This document shows, in pieces, positions 23,144-35,441 of a stretch of 64,000 nt of DNA. Source of the DNA: Xylaria sp. FL1777 (taxonomy: Eukaryota; Ascomycota; Sordariomycetes; Xylariales; Xylariaceae). The notes beneath the pieces are model-generated. The model ran no database searches. It had not been told where the DNA came from and saw only the letters and a program-made list of their open reading frames with translations. The stretch lies in assembly GCA_022578965.1 (NCBI GenBank), contig MU400628.1, positions 60,020 through 124,019 of the forward strand, given 5' to 3'. Positions within the stretch are counted from its first letter, which is position 1; the number at the start of each line of letters is the position of its first letter. The position numbers and the translations under genes were made by a program.

Positions 23144-24953
23144 ATGACGGCCAAGAATTCTTCAAACCTCGCCTTGGACGAGATATCGTTGGGGAACGTC
23201 ACAGGTGCCGGGACTCTCGATCAATCATTTTTCGAACAACTAGCAAGCGCGCCAACTCTATTACTACAGCACATGGACTTATTGGTCCTAGAGGTTCGCA
23301 TTGTCTTCACCGCACTTGCATGTATCTACCTCGGTTCTCATGCGGCTATTCGTCGGCCCCCGTCAGCAAAGTTAGTCAAAAGTGGCAAGCAGGGGGAGAA
23401 GGATAAAGATGAGAATCGCGACGATCAGCATGTCCAAGGTCTACTGCCATCAGATGCCATCTTGCTTCCCATCTTAGCCGGCACCGTCCTGATTGGGCTT
23501 TACTATCTGATTAAATGGCTTGGGGACTCAGATATTCTAAACAAGGTCTTACGAGTATACTTCTCCATCATATCACTTGCCAGCCTGGGAAAGCTCTTTG
23601 CAGATAGCCTCCATTTTCTGACCGGCTTCATTTTCCCGACAGTGTGGATCGGTAAAGGTGGAAAAGTCTACCACATTGATTCTGAGAAGAGAGGGCATTG
23701 GTATGTCAAAGACGGCACCAATGACCGGGTATGGGATGACAAAAAGGTCTCACCCTTGCCTGGTCCCTTTTCTGGACTCAAGCTCTCTGATACGACCACT
23801 AAATTGCTCTGGGAGATTCGCCATCTGCTCTTAGAGGAATGGACTGTTCGGTTAGTTATCCATGGCATCGTCAACGAGAAGGCCAAGGTCAAATTCAATG
23901 ATATTGCCGGCTTTATACTTGCCATTAGAGTCATCGTATTCTATTACACTTGCGAATCCGTTTTCCTTTCGAACGTAATGAGCTACGCGTTTTCTTATGC
24001 AAGCATCAGAATCATGTCGCCGACCACATTTGCTACGGGCAGCGCAGTTCTATATGGCCTTTTCTTCTATGACATTATCATGGTTTTTTATACGTAAGTC
24101 GCCTCTTAATTACATTCACATAATTACTAACCTTACGCACAGTCCCTACATGGTCACCGTCGCTACCAAACTTGACGCACCTATCAAACTTGTCTTCGAA
24201 GGGCCCACTAGAGTTAGTATGCTTGGACTCGGCGACATCGTTGTTCCAGGCATGTTCATCGGCTTGTGCCTGCGCTTTGATCATTACATGTACTACTATC
24301 GGCAGCAGAAATTAAAGCAAGTCGTGTTAAAAACAGACGATGCGTCTTCGGGCCAACTCAATACGAGTGAGGGATCACAGCGCATCGTAGTCAAGCCTGA
24401 GTATATCAACCCGCAAGGCCAATGGGGCAACCGCTTCTGGGGTACAAAGCTTAGCAAAATCTTTTCACCCGACGCAACTCCAGCGCTCAAAGCTTCTGCA
24501 TTCCCTAAACCATATTTCTATGCTGCACTGGTTGCGTATCTGTTTGCCATGGTGGCTACCTTGGTGATGCTCCTGGTCTTCCAGCATGCTCAGCCAGCTC
24601 TGCTCTACCTAGTACCTGGTGTGGTTACGGCCGTTTGGGTCACTGGCGCCGCGAGAGGTGAAATCCGAGAGATGTGGGAATATACCGAAGATGGCAGTCT
24701 CGATAAATTAGACGTGATCGTGGAGGTCGACGGAGAAGGAAATGTTATCAAGGAGGTCGAAGACGAAGAGGATAAGAATAAGGATAAGGATGAGGATGAA
24801 CAGAATGACAAAAAGGATGAAGGTGATAAAAAGATCACAGAGGCAAGAGATGAGCCTAGTGACGAAATCACGACAACAACAGAGAAGATTGGTAAAGATA
24901 AGGCCAAAACGTACCCTGTCTTCCACCTGTCTATTGAGGCGCCTATCCCTTAG
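23144..24953 (+). CDS. Signal peptide peptidase (intramembrane aspartyl protease)
   Basis: Exons 23144-24093 and 24143-24953 encode 586 residues; the 49-bp intron (GTAAGT ... CACAG) splits a Thr codon right after the first catalytic motif. Several hydrophobic segments are visible. The catalytic YD motif lies in LFFYDIIMVFYTPYM (D310), the second aspartate in MLGLGDIVVPG (D348), and the PAL motif in QPALLYLVPG (P468-L470). Together these define the GxGD protease family that cleaves leftover signal peptides and some tail-anchored proteins in the ER membrane. Yeast Ypf1 and Aspergillus SppA are relatives; in Aspergillus this protease is linked to hypoxia adaptation. The C-terminal tail after about residue 525 is highly charged (alternating Lys and Asp/Glu runs) and probably cytosolic. 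No KKXX-type ER signal is visible at the end (EAPIP). Confidence 0.95.
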
Positions 24954-25390
24954 ACAGGTAAGGATGTTGGTCAGGGTGAGCGATCATCAGATTAGGTAGT
25001 ACCGCGCTACACAATATATTCTTGACTAAAAGTCTCACCTACGATTTCATGATATACTTACGTATATTTTGATATGCCGACCCGAGACTTTTATCTCCTT
25101 GTAACGCTTCACCACCGTTCCAAGACCTTAGGTTTGGAGGGTTGGCCCGTACAAAAATAGGGGGCTTATTAAGAGAGGTGATTGAACACTAGACTAAAAA
25201 TGGGCAGCTGCCAACGCCGATAGATATTATAGGCCAGGTGCCGTTGATGCAGGTCCTCATTCAGCGTCACCAGCTACAGCATATATAATGGCTGACGTCT
25301 CCAAGCCCAGCATCTCTCGGTGCTTACGTGGGTGGGCTCTATCTCACATAGTCTAAAGGCGTTACGACATACTTGTACTGGAACACCATC
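24954..25390. other. Intergenic, phosphopantetheinyl transferase promoter
   Basis: Holds the 3' UTR of the protease and the upstream region of the next gene on the same strand; a CATATATAATGG TATA-like stretch lies near 25278. No other gene seen. Confidence 0.4.
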
Positions 25391-26405
25391 ATGGCGTCGA
25401 GTAAAGTAGAGGTGATACAGTATCTAGTAGATACCCGGGGGTTATGGCCAGCCGCGACCAAGACGAGCGACCTACAGACTGAGGTAAGGCTTACGTTATA
25501 ACATGTCAAGCAAGGCTAATGCGAAGTAATAGGCGTCTCGCCCTCTGGCGCTGCTCACGCAAGATGAGCGAACCCGCGTGCTTAGGTACCACTTCGTAGC
25601 CGACGCAAAGATGTCGCTGGCGTCTCAACTCCTGAAGCACTGGGTCGTGAGCAAGTACTGCGGCGTGCCGTGGTGGGAGACGAAGCTCTCGGCGGACGTA
25701 AACGGGAAGCCGATCTTCAAGGATGCCGCGGGCCGGCAGCCCGTCGTGTTCAACGTCAGCCACCAGGCGGGGCTAGTCGCCCTCGTGGCGGCTCACGGCT
25801 ACGACGCCGCCCAAGGCGGGGACAGCAGCAAGGTGCACATCGGCGTCGACGTCGTGTGCGTCAACGAGCGCGAGCAGCGCGACCTCAGGATGATCCGCAC
25901 CGAGGGATGGCCCAGGTTCGTCGACATGCACGCCGACGTCTTCGGCCGCTCCGAGGCGGCGTACCTGAAGACGGGGCTCGCGGCGCGGCCCGCGTACGGG
26001 GCGCTGCGCACCGAGGACGAGAAGAGGGCCTACAGGCTCCGCGCCTTCTACACCCTCTGGTGCCTGCGCGAGGCCTACGTCAAGATGACGGGCGAGGCCC
26101 TGCTGGCCGAGTGGCTGGGCGACCTCGTGTTCCAGGGCTTCGAGCCCCCGGAGCCCGGCACGGTGTTCTCGCAGAGCGACGACGACGACCCCGGACAGAT
26201 CATTCGCAAGCACGATGTCTTGTTCAACGGCAGTCCGGTCGACGATGCGAATATCTGCATCCGCTCCCTCGGCCCTCACTACATGACTTGCACGGCGGTG
26301 CGGACCCCGGAACGCAAGGAGGATGCGCTGGGTTGGGAGTTGGGTCCGTTTAAGTTCCTTACCATGGATGATATCGTGGCGGATGGAGAGTCTACTTCGG
26401 CTTGA
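25391..26405 (+). CDS. npgA: 4'-phosphopantetheinyl transferase (Sfp/NpgA type)
   Basis: Exons 25391-25483 and 25533-26405 encode 321 residues; the 49-bp intron starts GTAAGG and ends AATAG. It transfers phosphopantetheine from CoA to a serine of carrier proteins, activating polyketide synthases, peptide synthetases and the alpha-aminoadipate reductase of lysine synthesis. The three family motifs are present in order: VFNVSHQAGLVAL (P1), VHIGVDVV (P2, Mg-binding Asp) and FYTLWCLREAYVKMTGEALL (P3, W-x3-E-A-x2-K-x-T-G). It ends with a C-terminal segment, GWELGPFKFLTMDDIV. No carrier-protein enzyme gene is in the window, so this is a stand-alone housekeeping copy rather than a cluster member. 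Most of exon 2 (about 25600-26200) is strikingly GC-rich with C/G at third positions, unlike exon 1 and the protease gene upstream. Confidence 0.93.
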
Positions 26406-28744
26406 TCTCTTCCGTGCATATGCATTTTGTTATGTACAATGTATTTCGAGTTGCATGTCTAGATCTCTTATCACGTCCGCCTCGATAACATGTGGTACTT
26501 ACGAGTTGTCTCACACGGCTAAGGTAGACTACACTACAGCCCGCCACCATTGGGATGCTATTTACACTGATCGAAATGTCCACAAGAACTGGTTAGGTAC
26601 TCGAGTGGCTATGCAAACTCCCTAAGAAAAGTTGGTGTTACCACTCAGTAAGACTCTACATAAATACTCTTGACAAATACCACGACTCAGCGCGCTTCAT
26701 GTGGAGATTGACATGGGCATTGTCTTACAGGTTGCAGATAATCGGTTAGGAAAGAAAAAGAATACGGTACGGTAGGCTGACAAGCCTCACAACAATGCAT
26801 GAAAACTCGTACTTACTTCCACAATATTATGTATACCTACGGTGGGAGTCGCAGCATCTTTATATCCTACGCGCGTACATAGTATACTTATAGTGTACGC
26901 AGAAGATCTGTGTCGGAACCACCGGAGGTCGCTGATCATTGTGGTGATGCTCACGTAGCTTATGCAACTCTCTTTGCTGCGCCGCTGGAATGCTGGTCTC
27001 TAGGATGGATGTAGAAGGACGCGATAGGTGCGAGGGATCCAAGTCATCCCTTGTCTGTCCTACAGCAATATCTAGGGATGTACGGTAGCTGCCGCTATCT
27101 ACTGTGTAAGCAGCCAAGCTGCTCTATGTATGAGCTTGAGGCTGTTGTGCTATCTGCTACAATCGGATCTAAATCTGAAAAGAATTAATATAAGGGCGTA
27201 CTCGCTGAGGGGTAGGTAAGTAGAGTTACCTAGGTACGTACTTAAATAGGTCACGTACACTAGGAGACAATTATAGTGTATCTGGCCGCCCGTTTCAGCG
27301 TCTATAGGCCTACTGGTGGATGCGTATTAGGTGTTTAATAGGTACCTACTCTCTATACCTAAGCGCACAGCCTTGTGAAATCGGGTCCCATTTACCCCTG
27401 GATCTGGGACTAGTTATCACTACAGCGTGCTAGGTTAGAGCACCTGATTGGAGGGCCACATTTGTATTTGGTGGGGGGTTTTTAGGGTAAATCGGGTGAG
27501 ATGCGCCTACCTATGTAGCTCGAGTACACTGGCGTAGGCCATCTCAGATTTACGGCATCCCACCTTGGATTGGCCATGAAGAAGGCACTACATTGTCGAG
27601 GTCCTAGAGAAAGTTGAGGCCTCACTTTGAAAGAGGCACTCCTTGCAGCCTGCGACTCTAAACGTTGTGAGCCATTACAAACCTTTTAAATATGTAGTAA
27701 GAGGCGGAGGGCAACTATAGTCAAGGACAATATATGAACCGTGAAAGTGGAAAAGATTAAGGCTGAAAGATAAAACGAAGAAGTAGGGATCGGTATTTGT
27801 ATATAGATGCGGCTAGGTATGCGAACGTATTCGGGAAAATGAATACATACGGGGGACCTGACAAAGGAATCCACTGTGAGGGGTTATATATGCACTCCCC
27901 TTGTACCTTTCCTTAAATCCTGGGTATTCCACTATTGCTGACCTTATATATTAGGCTATTGGCTGCAAGAGATACAAAGAAGGTTTATCCATTGATGCTT
28001 TGATCTTCAATGATATACTTTCCACGGCAGCTATACTGAAATGATAAATATTGCTAAGAGCACATTGATTCACAGTTTATCTATATACCTAAAGTGCACG
28101 CGAGAACGTTAGCTCTATATGTGCTGTGGCTCTAAAACAATTGCCGTTAGAGGTACCCAGTGGTACTTGTTGTAAGTCTTCCCTACACCATGCCTAATTT
28201 GTAAGACGTGTGGCCAATGTAGTGCTCTGCTACGGCCACTCTAGGTGGGTCAATTTGGATTTATGGCGCCGGTTGGTTACCTAAGGCATCGTATGGCATG
28301 TTTCCTCCCCCACATTCGGACTTTTCGTTATAAGGAGTGAAGCGCAGCAACAGATTGGGGGAAGCAAACGTCATCTATCTGGTATCTAAACCAGCCAGAC
28401 ATACAAGTACAAGACAGCGAGCGCAGCGTAAATCCAATTCCCTTTCACATACCTCATCCCCATCCCTGGCCGCTACTTGTTCGCCGCTGCAGGCCGCCTT
28501 TCATTTTGCAGCATCTCGACCACACTGCGTTCCGTTTTGCCTTCTTAGCCTTGTCTCACATCTTTCTCTTTAATAATTATGCTGTACCAAAGGCCCCAAT
28601 TCTAGATTCTAGATACTCGGTCATATTCACTGTCCCCTGGTCTTACGCATTCCCTTTCCCTATCGTGGCCACTCGATATTGAGAAAAAGTATATATAAAA
28701 ATAAACGCTTAGCGTAGCTTTGAACATCTTGGTTCGTAGTAAGC
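26406..28744. other. Intergenic region of about 2.3 kb
   Basis: No supported gene. Scattered TACCTAGGTA motifs (27200-27245, 27340). The last 400 bases are CT-rich, as in a promoter and leader for the oxysterol-binding protein gene. Confidence 0.45.
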
Positions 28745-31700
28745 ATGTCCGAAGCAGGAGGCAGGTAAGCGGACTCACCTTGAGATTGAGGAACGCCTGG
28801 ACTTGTCAATTACTACACTCCGGCATGCGGCACAGCTTTCGGTGCAGTGTCTATATTGGCTCGGGATGAACTCGTCTATTTGCAGCTCTACAACACCCAT
28901 CCCGCGAGTCACAGGCTAATTGTTACCACGCAGCCAGCATAAGAGAACTAAATCAACAGCCTTGTCGCTCCTCCGCCGAAAAGACAAGGAGCCCCGTAAT
29001 GACGACGACGCCATATCTGAAGACGGCTCGCACACCTCCGTTCTAATCACACGCCCGACGACGTCGGCCTCACCACCTGCCGCTTCTCAGCAGCCGTCCA
29101 TGAGAAGTTCGAGAATGTCTGTAGCTCGAGTATCTTCACGCGACCCTACTCCCTTGGGTCCATCCATGGCTCCATCTCGCTCCAGTAATACCCCTCCCGA
29201 GAAGGGTCCGTCGCTTGAACAATCAGTTCGCAAGTTCAGAATCGTCGAGGGTTTGCGGAGCGGTAACACCGCTGCTATATTAAAGGCGATTCGCGAAACG
29301 TCCGACAATGGGCCGCGTGCGAGTACATCATCCTCCAGCACTGCAACCGGCCCTACCCCACTAGAAGATACGACTGTTCTGCACCTAGCCATCCAGTGCG
29401 CCGAATACGATGTTGTGGAATATGTTTTCTCCAATGGTGCAGGATACATCGATGTGAATGCTCGGGATAAGGATGGAAATACCCCCCTACATGTCGCTGC
29501 AGCGCAAGGCCGCGGCCCTATTGTTCGACTCTTGTTGGAACAGAAGGATATCAATGACGCCATCTCCAACAACCAGGGAAAGCTGGCCCTCGATGTAGCC
29601 AGAAACCCCGAAATATTTCAGCAGCTCCAACTCTCTCGGACATTGTTCGTGCAGGATAAAGTGGCGCAGGTACAGGACCTGGTGCGAAGGGGCGCTTACG
29701 AGACACTCGGCCAGGTCCTCGAAGAACCTCGTGTCAAGATTATTCTGGATATCAACAGCCCTGAGCTACCCTGCGAGCCTACTACGGTCCAGTCAGGAGG
29801 AACCCTTCTACACGAAGCAGCGCGTAAGAGAGACACGAAACTAATACAGGCTTTGTTGCTCCATGGTGCAGATCCTTTCCAGCGAGACCGCAAAGGCAAA
29901 CTTCCTCAACAGGTCACCAATGACGACATAACCCGTGCAATGCTTAAGAAGTCTCCAGCTGCCGTGGCAGCCCAGCGAGGAATTCAAGAAAAAGCCGTAC
30001 TGGGCCATGCAACCTCACAAGCAGGCCCAATTGCCAGTACTGGGGATCCACTTTCCGGGCGGGAGCCTCAGATGAAGGGCTATTTAAAGAAATGGACGAA
30101 TTATCGCAAAGGCTACCAGTTGCGATGGTTTGTATTGGAGAATGGAGTACTAAGTTATTACAAGCATCAAGACGATGCTGAAAATGCTTGCCGAGGTGCT
30201 ATAAGCATGCGCATTGCTCGATTGTATATGAGCCCAGAGGAGAAGACTAAGTTTGAGATCATTGGAAAATCTTCAGTCAAATACACCCTCAAGGCAAACC
30301 ATGAAGTGGAGGCTAAACGGTGGTTCTGGGCTTTGAATAACGCAATCCAGTGGATGAAAGACCAAGCAAAACAAGACGAACGTCAAAAGGCACAAAGTGC
30401 TGAAATGCTGCGGCAAGCGAGAGACAATCTTGGAAAGCCTAGTGACGCATCCACTTCAGACCTGCACAGTGACGTTATAAGCAACGGCGATACGCGGAGT
30501 AGCGTTAACTTGAGTCGTCTACCATCGACCAAACAAATCACTCCGCGCAATGAAATCTCACAGGATGGTATCGCTGAGAGTGTGGATGAGGAATTTGTGG
30601 ACGCCGTGAACGGTAATGTGAATGGCAATATGAAAGGGCAGAGCAATGGAGCCCGAACTATTCGGACTGATGTGGAGGATGATGATGACGACGAAGAAGA
30701 GTATGTTGACACTTCCAGCCGGGCTGAGGCACCTAGCGCCACCAAGGACGCGTTCAATATTACCGCGCAGTCCGCGAGGCTACAGTTGGATACGCTGGCA
30801 CAAGTAAGCGCAGCATTACAGGCCGAGGCGAATCGTAACCCTGGCATGTCTCTGGTCGATCCAAAAGCCGCGCAGGCACTTGCCACGTATGACTCTGCCC
30901 TCAAAAGCCTGAAAGGGCTTATGGGTGATCTTTTGAGGATTTCCAAGGATCGTGATGCTCACTGGCAGTATCGACTTGATCAAGAAGTCGAGATGCGACG
31001 CATGTGGGAAGATAGTATGGCTAAGGTGGCCGCTGAGCAGGAAGTTCTCGAGGCAAGAGTCGGAGAAGCAGAAATAAAGAGGAAGATCGCTAAACGCGCG
31101 CTCAGAGAGGTGATAGAGGAAACTCGACCTATAAGCCGTAACAGTGTACAAGCATCTCAAGAGGAAGTGATAGACGCCCCTGAAGAAGTGCTCAAGGACG
31201 GCCAGAAATCACCAATTATTTCGCGCAAGGCAACTGCTCTGTCAAAGCTCCTGGATGTCTCGGAGGACTCTGAGTCGGAACAGGAAGAGTTCTTCGATGC
31301 GGTTGATGCTGGAGAAGTTGACGTGGAGCCTATGCCGCCTTCAGAGGTGATGCCATCGAGTGACTCGAAGCAAGACATTGTTGTGTCGGGTGTCGATATA
31401 AGTAGCTCTTACAAAGGCTATGAGAACGGTGTGAGAACAAGACTCAGGTTGGATGAGGATAACAGGCCTAAAATTAGTCTATGGGTAGGTTTGCATGTCA
31501 CTATTCTTCTCAATAAGTCCGACTCCTAATCGTATGCATTACAGGGAATTCTCAAATCTATGATCGGTAAAGACATGACGAAGATGACCCTACCGGTCTC
31601 TTTCAACGAGCCGACTTCTTTACTTTTTCGAGCTGGTGAAGATATGGAGTATGCGTATCTCCTAGATCAAGCCGCCGAACGTTCAGATTCAATTGAACGT

Positions 31701-32720
31701 ATGCTCTATGTTGCTGCCTTTGCAGCAAGTGAGTTCGCTTCGACGATTGCGCGTGTGGCAAAACCGTTCAACCCCCTCCTAGGAGAGACATTTGAATACG
31801 CTAGACCAGACAAAGGCTACCGCTTTTTCATTGAACAAGTCAGCCATCATCCTCCTATAGGTGCTTGTTATGCAGAAGCAGCGCACTGGACGTATTGGGG
31901 AGAGTTGAAGATGGACTCAAGGTTCATGGGGAAATCCTTTGATATTTATCAACTTGGCACATACTTCCTAAAGCTACGTCCTACCGCCGGTGGGAAGGAA
32001 GAACTTTATTCATGGAACAAGCCCAAATCGCAAGTCGTCGGTATCATCACGGGAAATCCAGTTGTGGACAACTACGGTCTCATGGAGGTAAAGAATTGGA
32101 CTACCGGAGAAGTTTGCCTCCTAGATTTCAAACAGAGGGGTTGGAAAGCATCGAGCGCTTATCAGCTTGCCGGCAAAATTCTGGACGCTGAGGGTCGACC
32201 GCGCATCAGCATTGGAGGACGCTGGAACTCCAAGATATATGCTCGTATGACGCCTGGATACGAAGCGACAGTTGAAGAGCCTCAGGAGGCAACTGGTAGT
32301 ATAAGTGATCCCAGTCGAGCTTTTCAGATTTGGGAGGCAAATGAACGACCAAAGGGTATCCCATTTAATCTGACACCTTTTGTCCTTACATTCAACCATC
32401 TGGATGATAATCTCAGGAAATATATTGCACCCACAGACTCCCGGTACCGTCCTGACCAGCGAGCGATGGAAGACGGCGAGTATGACTTCGCTGCGTCAGA
32501 GAAGAACAGACTAGAAGAAGGCCAGCGAGCCAGGAGAAAGTGGCGACAACAGAATGGGGAAGAGTTCGAACCTGCATGGTTTACGAAAGCTGTATGTGAG
32601 GTGTCGGGCGTGGAATATTGGAAGTATAATGGGCAGTATTGGATACAGCGCGAGAAGTTTGGAAATGGCGATGCGAGTGCGTGGGATGGACTAGAACCTA
32701 TTTACTCGTCCGCCGAGTAA
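28745..32720 (+). CDS. Oxysterol-binding protein, Osh1-type (ankyrin, PH, FFAT, ORD)
   Basis: Exons 28745-28764, 28934-31484 and 31545-32720 encode 1248 residues. The 20-base first exon (MSEAGG) is followed by a 169-bp intron with a GTAAGC donor and CGCAG acceptor; the frame has no suitable ATG near the start of exon 2, which supports it. Ankyrin repeats are seen at about 150-235 (GNTPLHVAAAQGRGPIVRLL) and again near 295-325 (GGTLLHEAARKRDTKLIQAL). The PH domain spans about 385-480 (KGYLKKWTNYRKGYQLRWFV to the WFWALNNAIQWM helix). An acidic EEFFDAVDAG at about 791 matches the FFAT motif that binds VAP proteins of the ER. The lipid-transfer ORD occupies the rest, with NPLLGETFEY and the family signature EQVSHHPP near 953. 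Such proteins move sterol and PI4P at ER-Golgi or nucleus-vacuole contacts. Coiled-coil-like sequence lies at about 690-740. Confidence 0.94.
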
Positions 32721-33633
32721 TTGCCATTCACATCAGGAAGCAAGTCACTGCAACACTTTGCCATGCCTCACGTGGCATCGAAGTCGACGCTGAAACGAAA
32801 CATGTATATCTACTAATCAGCCGACACAGCCAACAACCTCGGACACAATTCATAACACACAACCAGTCATGTAATTAGATAGACCACTGGATGGTAATTC
32901 CTAGATCACGCCTATGAGTTCAACACTACCAATGCAAAGCTTATTGACTCAACGTTTGAAAGCGAAAGCGAAAGCGACAAGACGAGCCAAGCAACGATTC
33001 CACTTTTTTGACCTGATAATGACGTATAGCATGTTGAATAATAGCTGGGTTATAAGCAAGCCAGCTCTATCACAAGACACAATATTGACTATTGTACTAT
33101 AATTATCGTCTAACCGTCACCCATAGCAATTTATCTGAATCATACACGTGTAAATGCCGGCCGGGTCAGGTTGAGGAATTCCATGCGAACGTCTCGGAGC
33201 TTGGATCGGTCCAAGGGGTCCACTAAAACACCGAGCCTCGGTAAAATTCTAGCGCCCTATCGGTACTTTATGTATTACATAGGGAGGATGTATCTACCCA
33301 GATAGTGGATCCATTGATCGTGAACTCAATCCAACTTACGCATCGAAATACCTACTGTTATCTGACAATTACCGTGAAGTCAAGAGGGGAATCGATTGAC
33401 TGAACCCCGAATGGGATACGTACGATAAACCGAACATTCTAAGCACGCTTTTAGCGCGGGTTTCTTCGTCGCGTCTGAGGCTACTTGAGAGTCCGACGCC
33501 TACATAGTGGGCATCCCTCGTGCTAAGTAAGCTACGTACCTAGGTATGCAACGCTATTTTGAGAATCCATCATAAATCCGAGAACGGGGTGAACTGATAA
33601 TATCATACTAGCTTGACGACAAGTAGATAGACC
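32721..33633. other. Intergenic, no gene seen
   Basis: 3' UTR of the oxysterol-binding protein gene and upstream region of the thioesterase. Only short unsupported frames. Confidence 0.45.
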
Positions 33634-35441
33634 ATGTCAACAACAAGTCGCCCGACTCTCGTCAAGCCGCCGCCGGTCGACGAGTCCAAGGCGCCCATCG
33701 AAAATGCGCTCGAGCTGACTGAGCTGAGTATCATCGGCCCTGTGAGTCTCCCCTTCTGTCAAACACCTGCCTTTCATGTACGGCTATGGACCGGCTGTTG
33801 GATCGAGCGCGTCGAGTATGATTGTTGATAGTTTGATTTATAGGATCTGTTCACGAATACCCGCGAGCTCTGGCACCCCCCTGGTGCTAGAGGCTTGTAT
33901 GGTGGGTGTGTTATTGCGCAGACACTTGCTGTACGTAATCTCTTTCCCGGTAACTATTAAGGCATGAAATCCTAGGCGTCTCGGGTTTGGTGAGAATAAG
34001 AACAAGAGCTCGTGTGGCATCGTGTTGGGGGAAGTCCTGATATGTCTCCTCCATGAGCTTCTCACCGAGACGCTCAACTTCGTTATACCGTTGAAGTATG
34101 ACAAAACTAACTTACTTCAAAGGCGGCCCAACGCACCGTACCTCCCGATTTCACGGTACACTCGTACCACTGCTTCTTCGTGCTTGCGGGTGACTCAACT
34201 GTCCCGATTCTATACCATGTAGAGCGCGTTCGTGAGGGCCGCTCGTTTTGCACGCGGACGGTGCAGGCGAGGCAGAAGGGCCATGCCATCTTCACCGTCA
34301 CATGCTCCTTCACACGTGACGGAAGTGGCGGCGAGAAGACTGTATCGCACGCTATTCCTATGCCTGAAGGTGTCCGTACGCATTCCAAACTCGTTTATGT
34401 GCCCCTTCCGTGCCCCTCACCCCCTTTTTAGCAAATGTTCTGCACCCCTATGTTCTTACCTATCCCGATAAAAAGTAAAATCTTCGTCCTAAGTGCATAA
34501 TCTCTAATTCTCGACTTCTTTCAGCGGTGCCCCCAGAAGGCTATGAAGAGCCCACATGGGAGGGTATACAGAAGTCACCTTTCGAGCACTTCAAGTGTCC
34601 GCGGAACGACTTCAGTGAACCGGCCGAGCAGCGTAAGATATGGCAATGGATCAAAGCGAGGGGAAAGATCAGCGACGAAGGCGGACACCAGGCACATCTC
34701 AGCGCGCTGGCGTACATGAGCGATTCCTATTTCATCGGCACCGTTTCGCGGATTCACCGCCTATGGAGGTTTCCCTTCAAGCCTGAAGAGATGGATCACC
34801 TAGAGCCAGAGGTGAGAGCGCACCTAAATAAGTTGAACGATGTCGAGGCCTCCGGTAGCCTCGAGGAGATGCGGAATCGTCCTAGCGTTGGGATGATGGT
34901 TAGTCTTGATCAGTGAGTTATCATCATATGCCATTTCTTCCGTTTTGCAATCCTCCTTTCTCTACTTGTAGGGGCAACTAACCAGACTCTGCTTGCTAAC
35001 AAACTTGTGCACAAGCTCGATCTACTTCCACAACCCTAAAAAGGTCCGCGCCGACGAGTGGATGTTCACGGAGATGGACAGTCCTTGGGCTGGCGATGGC
35101 CGTGGCCTCGTCACGCAGAGGATCTTCAGCAAGGACGGCACATTGCTCGCTACTGCTATTCAGGAGGTGAGTTCAACAGCAGTGTTATCAATTTGTCATA
35201 CAGCCCTACGTATCCCACATAGTCCTATAATCACTTTATCATTGCTGAAGCTGCATGCTTTCTTTTGGTGTTTTCCATGGCTGTTCAGCTCGTTTCGTAG
35301 TGCCCTACGGGCTCTGGCGTGGCACCCTATTGACCTGTGCTGAGCTGAAAGATGATAATGAGGAATATACTGACCCGATCTGCTGGATGACAGGGCGTTA
35401 TACGATTGAAGCAGGACAAAGAGCGAACCCCGAAGCTATAG
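33634..35441 (+). CDS. Acyl-CoA thioesterase II (TesB/ACOT8 type), probably peroxisomal
   Basis: Six exons: 33634-33741, 33844-33930, 34123-34375, 34525-34912, 35016-35166 and 35394-35441, giving 344 residues. It hydrolyses acyl-CoA to free acid and CoA. Double-hotdog landmarks: ELWHPPGARGLYGGCVIAQTL, TVHSYHCFFVLAGDSTVPIL and VERVREGRSFCTRTVQARQ. The catalytic triad appears as VSLDHSIYFHN (D278), GRGLVTQRIF (T312) and AIQEGVIR (Q328), matching the Asp-Thr-Gln triad of TesB. Exon 6 is short but is supported by completing QEGVIR exactly across the junction. The protein ends PKL, a plausible variant of the peroxisomal targeting signal SKL. The third donor is uncertain: GTACGC at 34376 is used here, and GTGTCC six bases earlier also keeps frame. 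The 227-bp last intron is the longest of the gene. Confidence 0.88.
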
